This document shows positions 56,587-64,000 of a stretch of DNA of 64,000 nt, piece after piece. Position 1 is the stretch's first letter, and each line of letters opens with the position of its first letter. Source of the DNA: Stromatinia cepivora (lineage: Eukaryota > Ascomycota > Leotiomycetes > Helotiales > Sclerotiniaceae). Both the position numbers and the translations under genes were made by a program. The stretch lies in assembly GCA_014898415.1 (NCBI GenBank), contig RCTD01000026.1:620001-684000 (forward strand), read 5' to 3'. The notes under the pieces were generated by a model. It had not been told where the DNA came from. It ran no database searches and was given only the letters and a program-made list of their open reading frames with translations.

Positions 56587-56787
56587 CCAATAATCGGGAC
56601 TGCAGTCCAACAATGAGAAGTTTTGAATTCCTGAATGCGAAAGATTGAATTATGAAACATTGAAATGCTTTGAAGTATTGAATTTACTCGAAACAATGAA
56701 TCCATTCAACTGATCAAATTATTCTTGGAGATTCATAATTTTCCAAACATTGAGATTTTGAATCCAGTCTGCTGTCCGTACTATTGT
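56587..56787 (+). repeat. palindrome-bearing dispersed repeat, copy 2
   Basis: Starts near CCAATAATCGGGACTGCAG and contains the perfect 12-bp palindrome GGACTGCAGTCC at 56597-56608, followed by AACAATGAGAAG. It ends ATCCAGTCTGCTGTCCGTAC then TATTG. The reverse complement of the end (CAATAGTACGGACAGCAG) resembles the start of copy 3, which suggests imperfect terminal inverted repeats. Confidence 0.65.
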
Positions 56788-57175
56788 ATCATGATATATA
56801 TCACCAAGAAAAGATGTTAAAATCTTTGATGTCAATTCAGAAATTCGAAGCTCACCGGGCGCGGGGTAGCTTAGCGCCTTGGCAATTCTGATGTTTACTT
56901 CCTGTGTATCTTCTCCCTTGGAGAGAGGTACATCGAGCATATTTCGAAACCTCAATAAACAACACAATCACACCGCTCATTAAAAGAGGACTCATAGGAC
57001 TCATAGGTAAAGTAGGTAGGCTGAATCAAATGTCTCTCCGACGGCTGAGATGGTCTGAGATGTGCTGTTTCTCGTACAACCAAGACGCGACTTTCAGCTC
57101 ATCTGCATGGAATCATTCCATAAATTCAAGCGATCTCTTCATTTATTTATAACAGAGCTGGAAAAGACTACTTTG
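56788..57175. other. upstream region of the DJ-1/PfpI gene
   Basis: Non-coding. The frame of the DJ-1 gene is open back to 57062, but the residues before 57176 do not resemble the family. Confidence 0.55.
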
Positions 57176-57943
57176 ATGGCTCTACTTTCAATGGCAACTA
57201 AACCAGACACTTCAATGGAGGGTACTCCAGATTCTTCTCAAATTTCCGTGCTTTTTCTCGCATATGATACTTTCAATACACTAGATATCCATGGACCTCT
57301 CGACGTCCTAGGAAATGTCGCACTCAGCGCAGATCCATTCAAACTTACGATTGCAGCTCAACACGATATCACCACATCAGCCGAAGGAGCAAGAATCCAA
57401 CGTCACATTTCCTTCATTATAGCCTTTGAAAACCTCGAGAACTACGATATCCTCATTCAGCCTGGTGGTTCCCCCGATGATATCTTTCCTCATCTATATC
57501 CTCACAAAGATAGTACATTCTCAGACATGCTCAACATTATCAAAGAATTCTCACGACTTGGTTCATCACCTCGTTTACATGGTCCGCGGATCATAATGTC
57601 AATCTGTACTGGGGCACTCTTTCTTGGTTCTGCGGGGATATTTTCAGGGTTGAATGCCACGACGCATTTCCTCACTTTGCCGAAACTCAAAACTATCTGC
57701 GATGCATATACTGCGAGGAGTTTAGCTCACAAACCAACAACTGTCGTACCAAATCCTGCGTCTTTGACTTTTAGATATGTGAAGGAACAATTGAGTTTAG
57801 ATAAGAAAGTCAGGGTCATTAGTAGTGGAGGTATTAGCTGTGGGATTGATGCTACATTATACTTGTTGGCAATAGTGAAGGGAATCCAGCCTGCTTTAGC
57901 AGTAGCGCAGATGATGCAATATGCTTGGAGGGAGATGCCATAA
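57176..57943 (+). CDS. DJ-1/PfpI family protein (255 aa)
   Basis: Class I glutamine amidotransferase-like fold. Landmarks: ISVLFLAYDTFNTLDIHGPL (first strand with the conserved acidic position), YDILIQPGGSPDDIF, and the nucleophile elbow IIMSICTGALFLGSAGIFSG with Cys at about residue 144, followed by ATTHF. Then VRVISSGGISCGIDATLYLL, a segment shared with isonitrile-hydratase-like and AraC-associated PfpI domains. The start at 57176 is the first ATG giving a family-length protein; ATG 57191 is an alternative. Function within the family ranges from hydratase to protease-like and stress roles, so the substrate is unknown. A dispersed repeat begins 25 bp after its stop codon and may enter its 3' UTR. 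Confidence 0.85.
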   Translation: MALLSMATKPDTSMEGTPDSSQISVLFLAYDTFNTLDIHGPLDVLGNVALSADPFKLTIAAQHDITTSAEGARIQRHISFIIAFENLENYDILIQPGGSPDDIFPHLYPHKDSTFSDMLNIIKEFSRLGSSPRLHGPRIIMSICTGALFLGSAGIFSGLNATTHFLTLPKLKTICDAYTARSLAHKPTTVVPNPASLTFRYVKEQLSLDKKVRVISSGGISCGIDATLYLLAIVKGIQPALAVAQMMQYAWREMP

Positions 57944-57968
57944 TGTTTTATGGGTTAGGGAATGGTTT

Positions 57969-58148
57969 CAATAGTTCGGACTGCAGTCCAACAACGAGAC
58001 ATCATTGATTCTTGAATTTGTTGGTAAGATCTTACATTGAAACCATTTGGAAATTCAAGCTATGTAGAAAATTCAATCCCTTTAGAGTATTAAGTTATAA
58101 TGAAATCTCAAAACCTTCAGATGTTGACTGCGGTTCGGACTCTTGAAC
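57969..58148 (+). repeat. palindrome-bearing dispersed repeat, copy 3
   Basis: Starts CAATAGTTCGGACTGCAGTC and contains GGACTGCAGTCC at 57978-57989, then AACAACGAGACA. It ends GACTGCGGTTCGGACTCTTG. About 180 bp, in the same orientation as copy 2. Confidence 0.65.
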
Positions 58149-58452
58149 ATCATGACTTGCTATATGAATTTCCAGATTGGGGCTCAGAGAGTAGGTAAAA
58201 CTATTTCCATTACGCAAGGTTCTGAGTCTCCATTATCCCAGCTTTCGATCTATCCAAGTGCCTTTTGGCCGCTACAAGCCTCCACTTGGGTTTCCTCTAG
58301 ACTCTACTACCCCTGTTCTCCAGACGTACATATACAGCCCGACAAATCTGTCTATTCCAATGCTCCAAATTTCTCCAATTTCCCCGTCTATTCCAATGGC
58401 CTTATCGGGTTTTCATTACCGCCTAAACTAAAACCTCCACAACGCCAAAATT

Positions 58453-59757
58453 CTAAACTCCCTGACAAAACCTTGGATCGTCCATGATATAAGCCGGAGG
58501 CAAAGCAGAAGGAGTAAGTCCAGCATTTTCCCCATTACCTCCACTATCATCTTGACTTCCTGGCCCATACTCGTCTCGAGCGCCAATCCAATCATCTTCC
58601 CCATATTCCGGTGCATGCTCATACGCCGGCGGTGGGGTCATGAACCCCGGAGTCATTGGATCAGGTCTCCTCGTTGGCATCGAACGATAAGCAGCCGCAT
58701 TCTGAAACACAGGAAGTGTCGCAACTTCCCTCCACAATTCTTCATTATCTCGTGTTGTAATTGTCGTAGCCTCTCGGTATTCTTCTTCATTACTTCCTGT
58801 AGCCATTGCATACTGATTCCCTAAATTTTGCTGGAAAATAGGAAATGAAGCAACCTGTCGACTTACTTCCTCATCCAAAGTCATTGGACGGGGTTCTCTT
58901 CTAGATTCTCGTCGGACGGGTGATGGAGCCCTAGGTAAAGAGTTTGCAAAGATAGGATATCGAGAAACAGCTTGATGTAGTTCATCATCAACTCTTTGCA
59001 TCATCTGCACCATATTTTCACCAGGTCGTAATGAATATACAGATTCTGGTTCTTGAATAGGGCGGGAAATGACCCGAGTGCCGACTTCGGTTGATAGATA
59101 GCTCTCTTGAAATCGGAGTGATCTATCGTTATTAATTCTTGCTTCTTCGGGTCTGGTGATCACATATCCTTCATCCCATTGCACTGGCGTATTTTGAACC
59201 CCAAGTTCATTGATTTCAGGCTCAATTGTAGCGCCCAACGCCGCTCTTGCTGCACCCATTTGACCAGTTGGTCGTCCATGCCTTATAGGTTCTTGTTCAA
59301 TCTGTCGAGGTGGAGGTGTAGGTGGAGAAATCGTAGCACCTAACGCTGCTCTCGCTGCTCCCATCTCGCCTGTTGGTCGGCCCGAACTCGGTTTATGTGA
59401 AGAATATGGACGTGGACTTCTAGTATCATTTGTTCGTGATCTTGATAGTGATCTTGGAGAAGATGGCGAGTCGCTTCTTTCCTCCTCGTCATTTCTTTTC
59501 TTGCGATTGCTTGCACAGGTTAAAGAAATGAGAGTAGCAAAAAATATTACGATGATTGGTATGATTATTAACCATATTTTATCAATATCTTTCTTTTTGT
59601 CTGATGTGATTTTCTCAGAACGACTATGGAGAGTAGTATCTGAGTATTGATGTGCTGTCTGTGCGGATATAGTGCTCATCATTTTTATGGCTTCATTTCC
59701 AACATGGTTGATGATGTAGCCGGTCGAGGGACTGGTTTTTTCTGGCAATGGAATATA
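58453..59757 (-). CDS. single-pass membrane protein with internal repeats (about 434 aa)
   Basis: Start placed at 59757 (MYIPLPEKTSPSTGY); an in-frame ATG 33 bases upstream also exists. A hydrophobic span IWLIIIPIIVIFFATLISLTC lies near residues 62-82, followed by a basic stop-transfer (RKKR), giving a short N-terminal ectodomain without a clear signal peptide and a long Ser/Pro/Glu-rich cytoplasmic tail. The tail has two copies of GRPTGxMGAARAALGATI and three imperfect copies of a module like VSRYPIFANSLPR, VASFPIFQQNLGN and VATLPVFQNAAAY, then PPPAYE, which could bind WW domains (PPxY). It resembles other fungal membrane-tethered disordered proteins; I do not recognise a named family. Confidence 0.7.
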   Translation of the reverse strand, partial: YIPLPEKTSPSTGYIINHVGNEAIKMMSTISAQTAHQYSDTTLHSRSEKITSDKKKDIDKIWLIIIPIIVIFFATLISLTCASNRKKRNDEEERSDSPSSPRSLSRSRTNDTRSPRPYSSHKPSSGRPTGEMGAARAALGATISPPTPPPRQIEQEPIRHGRPTGQMGAARAALGATIEPEINELGVQNTPVQWDEGYVITRPEEARINNDRSLRFQESYLSTEVGTRVISRPIQEPESVYSLRPGENMVQMMQRVDDELHQAVSRYPIFANSLPRAPSPVRRESRREPRPMTLDEEVSRQVASFPIFQQNLGNQYAMATGSNEEEYREATTITTRDNEELWREVATLPVFQNAAAYRSMPTRRPDPMTPGFMTPPPAYEHAPEYGEDDWIGARDEYGPGSQDDSGGNGENAGLTPSALPPAYIMDDPRFCQGV

Positions 59758-62700
59758 CATTTTGCAATTGCTTTTGTTTGAGATATTCAATTATAAAGTC
59801 TCCATTAAAACCCTCGATATTATTCCGAATTTCCAAATTCGTTGGTCAAATTTCTCATACATCAAAAAAAGTGCAAGAGCATGGGACTTGAGACTTACTT
59901 ATATGCTCCCTCCTGCCAATTCGCCATCACATACATAGTTTGGATAGTTTAGTCTATCTAGCACCAAAAATTCCAAGTACCTTCGATTTTTTCTCCTGGG
60001 ATCACAAATCACAGACTAATTTGACGCTACCCCATAAAGATCGCTTAGTCGAAACCAAAAGGGGTAAAGCAAGAAGCTTATATCGAGTTCGGTCACTTTA
60101 GAGTTGGAGCTAACACCCCCTCTTTTGCGTTTAGTACTTTTTACTAAAGTATTATTTAGTCTATTCTTGGATAGCTTTCGATGAGAATATTTTGCATGTG
60201 GCGACTAATTGAATTTTATAAAAGCCTCAATATCCAGAAATGATTTTCCACGAGATGAGATGGAGAAGCTCTGAGTCTCTGACCTTGAACATCATGTCCT
60301 CTCCAATTATGTAGATCTGGGGTAAGAACAAGAGTACCACTAAAAGAAGGCCGATTTTTTAATCAATGATGTCAGCTACAAGCATGTGAGGACTAACTAG
60401 TATGACTAGCTCAATCCCTAGTGGATTCTTGTGAGTCTAGATTCGCACATGACTTGCATATCGTGAAATCTCCGCCGGTAGCGGGGAGATTTGAGTTTGC
60501 CCTCCATTGAGTTATTATTGAATTATATGAGATTCTTACAGTTGTGCGAAGGTGAGTATTGGTGTAATAATGGAAACAAGAGGATGATTCGTTATGATAA
60601 GCAAAATACGATACTATTTCTCCGCTGGCGGGTTATTCAATTCTCATCACATTGTAACGAATTCCAGATCCCCATTCCATAATGACGTACTTCATCCCGC
60701 CCCGCCTTGAAATTTGAATCCGCCCCGAACTATATCTTTTGAAAACTATCGGATAGCCGATTCTTGATAGACGTTAGTAGTGCTACAGTTACATCTTATG
60801 TGTTTCTTTAGTGCATTTTCTTTTGGGGTTTCGGAGGGTTGTAGAGGATGGAAGATCGGAGGGTCTTATGTTACTGGAGGAGAATTGAACACCCGGGAGT
60901 CCATATCATGTAATTTGATGCTATATCAAACTTCAGATTATCAATTCATCCCGCCGTCCATAATATCCAACGCTATTAGGAAATATACACATAAACCCAG
61001 CAACCTCAAGTGTATAGTGTCCCCCCACCCCAAAAAACCAATACTCCGAAAACACTACCCTCGATCGCCCACCCTCCAACCCCGCTCCGCCAATATTTTC
61101 CCAATATAAAAGAGGACACCATAACCCTTTCAACCTTCTCAAATCACTAGTTTATAATAGATCTTCTGGTGTAAACCACCCTTGTCAGGACCCCCCCCCC
61201 CCCTGCCAGACAGAAATACAGATATGCAACATCACCCTCCTTCAAATCTTGCTAACCTATTCCTCCACTCCATACTCACTAGATAAATTCAAACTGCTAC
61301 TAGCAATACTATGCTTGTCAGGAATAACCTTGTAGTTGAGAAATGTAGATATGCAACATTACCTATATTTCCTCCCCGGGAAGGAAGTATCATCATATCC
61401 CACGGTAAACCATACGGAGTCGGATAACTCTATTCTTATATTATATTTCTTAATCCCATCCCATTTCTTCAAGCAAATTCCAGGTACCGTATCATACAAG
61501 ATCACCCCTTCAACTTACTTACCCATTTCACTATCTCTTCCTGTTATTTCCTCGCTCTTTTCAAATGACAATGTGTTGCCATAGTATAATATATATAATA
61601 AACCAACCCATCATTTTCTATTATCTTTTCTCTCTCACAATACATTTCTCTTTCCTCACCTCCTCACCCCTCCTCCCATCCAAGTATTTCCTAAACAGCT
61701 CTAAAGCCCTTCCATTAGATACAGACAACCCACTAACCCCGCATAACTTTCATCTTCATCCCACTATACTCCATCCTCCGCACCTTTTAAAAAATTTAAC
61801 TCTCACATGATAAGGAATGGAATGAAAGTTCTCGACTCGGAATCCTTCGAGCGTACGAAGCCTTATAAGTTACAACATAATTCTAGATATAAGTTGAATC
61901 TTTTACAAGAAGTATGATCTATGTGTATCCAAATAACCCCTTTCCCAACCCTTCTCTTCAAGTTCTAGCCCTTCTATCAAAATCCCCCTAAAGAATAGCC
62001 CCCGAATCCCGACTCTATTCGAAAGAGATATACCCAATCCAAACCAATCCAATCCACCATCTATTACAACTCCCAATACGACCCACCTCCCTATCCCACC
62101 CCCTCATCCCACCAATCCAACACACATACACAATATAAATACCAAATCCCCAAATCCATAAGGACAACCAAATTCAACACTAATTTCCTTCCACCTCCTC
62201 GTTTAAGATATGAATACCTAGGTACCTTCATCTTTCCCTTTTATCCCTCACCCATCCATTCCATTCTACTACTTAACCCCCCTCTTCATTCCTATCCTCT
62301 TCTCTTCGACCCCTATCCCCAATAAAAAATACATACATACTCATTAACAACCCATCCATCCAAAACCCACGAACCTACTGCTGGTAACAACTTCTCACCC
62401 CTCTTGTTTCCCAACAAATCCAGTCCGTAAAATGATAAAATCACAAATTAGTTACTACGACCTACCACTTACCACCTACTCATACAAGCCATATACCCAC
62501 AACATACACCTCACACTCCTACAATCCAATAGAAAAAAACATAAATATGAATACTTCATTCGTGCTTAACTGAAATACCTATCTAGGTATCTATCTTTCG
62601 CCCAAAACAAAGAAAGAAAAGAACTACTTACGCCCTCCCAAAAGCCACGCCAAGATACAATTCGTACAAGACAACAAGTCACCACGCATTTCTCTCTGCA

Positions 62701-63013
62701 GCGAAAACCAATCCTTCATACCATTCTTTCCACCCCACCACCTAGCCTAACCGCCATGAAAAATCACTTTACCACCCAACCTCACTTCCAATCCTGGATC
62801 CTAGCCTCCAACCATAAAACCTTTCGTCCAAACACATCCTATCTCAAATTTTTGATGACTCTAAGCGCTTCCACCATCACGATTCTTTCGATAGCTAGCC
62901 TACATAGAAAACACTTTATCAGCTAACTGAACTGTGATATTCATATTCTAATAACATAACTGGAACTAGGTTCTAGGATTCTAGGAGTTAAAAGGAAAAA
63001 AGAAAGAATAAGA
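59758..63013. other. long intergenic region (3.3 kb)
   Basis: No supported gene. A run of 13 C lies at 61191-61203. From about 61350 to 62760 the plus strand is rich in C, T and A and poor in G, with many short CCATCC and CATAC motifs. Short ORFs (60491-60682, 60780-61109, 61336-61810) show no coding character. It includes the promoter of the membrane-protein gene and the 3' UTR of the BAR gene. Confidence 0.5.
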
Positions 63014-63786
63014 TTATAAGGCGGAAAATGCCTCAGAGCGTCTCACTTCTTGTTCAACTTGAAGACCATCAATGACCGGGGCAAGTTCACTAAGAATTTC
63101 ATATGCCTTCTTATGAAATTCAAGTTGGGCAGCAATAAGATCGGCAAGGTTTCGGAGGGGTTCAGGGGTATCAAGGACCTAAATTTGTGCATTAGTTTTA
63201 TCCTTAAAATATACGACAAAAAGATGAAACCTACATTCTTCATAACACCAACAGCTTCTTCAGTTTGTCCAACAAACTCATCTTCTGCCTGTTCAATCTC
63301 AACTCTAGCTTCTTCACTTAGCATCTCATCATCATTTCCATCATGTTGAGGAGCAGATTGACCCGGTAAATGCCATTTTGAATTCTTAGCCTTTGCTTTT
63401 GCAGCATCAAGCAATAATCTCGAATTCTCAACACTCTTTCTAGCACGAGTCGCAAACATCAAATTAGTATTCAATGTTGTAGACCAACCTGCGAGGAAAC
63501 GGCTTTGAATCTGACTATCTTGTGCGAGTCTTGCTTCTCCAACTCGTTCCTCAGCAAGAGCGTATTTCTCAAGAGCAGTAGCTAAAGGATCTTCATTTCC
63601 AGAAGTATTTTGTTGTTGAAGAATTTGGCTAGATGCTAAAGATGCACGAGCGATTGCATGGTTGAAGGTTTTTGGTTGAGGTTTGGCGGATGGAGGAGCT
63701 GTAAGAGCAGCTTGAGCTTCGGCGGGGGATGTAGCAGAGGAGAGGAGGTGAACTTTCTCAGAAACGGTGCGACCAAGATCGTTGAA
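63014..63786 (-). CDS. BAR-domain protein (Gvp36-like), 3' exons; gene continues beyond the window
   Basis: Two minus-strand exons, 63786-63235 and 63178-63014, join in phase through a 56-bp intron. The translation begins FNDLGRTVSEKV and includes SSATSPAEAQAALTAPPSAK, NHAIARASLASSQIL, LATALEKYALAEERVGEARL, FLAGWSTTLNTNLMFATRAR, VENSRLLLDAAKAKAKNSKW, EDEFVGQTEEAVGVMKN, then VLDTPEPLRNLADLIAAQLE, FHKKAYEILSELAPVIDGLQ and a C-terminal SEAFSAL. Long amphipathic helices with conserved Arg/Lys clusters fit the BAR fold of yeast Gvp36, a Golgi/vesicle protein in membrane curvature and endocytosis. The 5' exons lie past 64000, after an intron of at least about 210 bp. The gene name is inferred from family resemblance. 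Confidence 0.8.
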
Positions 63787-64000
63787 CTGTTGTTAAATGG
63801 CTTATTAGCAAACTTATCATACCAGTGGCTTCAAATTCGAAGAATTGCTGATTTTTATCATCATGGGGGCAAGCCCCCAAACCCCCATAGCTCGAAGATT
63901 TCCCATACAACATCTTGGAGATGAGATATCAGGAACAATAGGAACATTGATATGGAAGCTTCCTTGCGCCCTCCCCACCCCCAAAACTCCCTGCGCCTGA
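63787..64000 (-). other. intron or upstream part of the BAR-domain gene, with a strong hairpin
   Basis: The acceptor at 63787-63789 (minus-strand CAG) is preceded by non-coding sequence. A perfect hairpin GGGGGC-AA-GCCCCC is followed by AAACCCCC near 63867-63887. No exon recognised before the window edge. Confidence 0.5.

Noticed and set aside
58143..58487. 114-codon plus-strand ORF
   Set aside because: It overlaps repeat copy 3 and the 3' end of the membrane-protein gene; translation lacks coding features.

Overview
The window reads as nuclear DNA of a filamentous ascomycete. The genes carry short introns of about 50-150 bp (GT..AG, often GTAAGT donors). The repeats show the transition-only decay left by repeat-induced point mutation (RIP). 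The gene content (2EXR protein, NACHT-ankyrin NLR, fungal SRPK-type kinase, CHIP-like ligase, ALG10) suits a Leotiomycete. Botrytis/Sclerotinia is my best guess, but no marker in the window proves it.

Positions 1-15.5 kb are AT-rich and RIP-eroded. A minus-strand Ty1/copia-like element (5' LTR at 15341-15523, then gag, protease, integrase and reverse transcriptase) is split inside its reverse transcriptase by a 10.45-kb plus-strand Ty3/gypsy element (569-11015). The gypsy element has paired 291-bp LTRs, a primer binding site, a polypurine tract, gag-protease, a canonical -1 slippery site, RT-RNase H-integrase, and an unusual extra ORF of about 800 codons between pol and the 3' LTR. A tRNA-Asp(GTC) gene with a 13-nt intron lies 0.6 kb beyond the copia LTR (16146-16230).

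From 16.7 to 19.5 kb lies a broken NACHT-ankyrin NLR gene. After it comes mostly ordinary gene space: an unrecognised three-exon gene (21.2-22.4 kb), ALG10 (23.3-25.5), a small Ser-rich protein (26.4-27.0), QCR10 of respiratory complex III (28.9-29.7), a CHIP/STUB1-like TPR-U-box ligase (30.4-31.6), an SRPK-like kinase (33.1-35.3), a decayed gene (36.2-37.4), an unknown gene (37.7-38.7) and an F-box protein (40.3-41.3).

Positions 42.0-44.1 kb hold three clustered non-autonomous inverted-repeat elements, just upstream of a secreted type-B carboxylesterase (44.5-46.3). Then come an acidic disordered protein (46.9-48.1), a GT8 glycosyltransferase (48.7-50.0), a 2EXR protein (51.8-52.8), a paraoxonase-like beta-propeller (53.5-54.9), a DJ-1/PfpI protein (57.2-57.9) set among three copies of a short palindrome-bearing repeat, a single-pass membrane protein (58.5-59.8) and the 3' part of a BAR-domain (Gvp36-like) gene that runs off the right edge.

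The housekeeping genes serve unrelated pathways and show no sign of forming a cluster. The coherent story is transposon biology: a tRNA-proximal copia insertion, a nested gypsy insertion, RIP, and several small inverted-repeat families.
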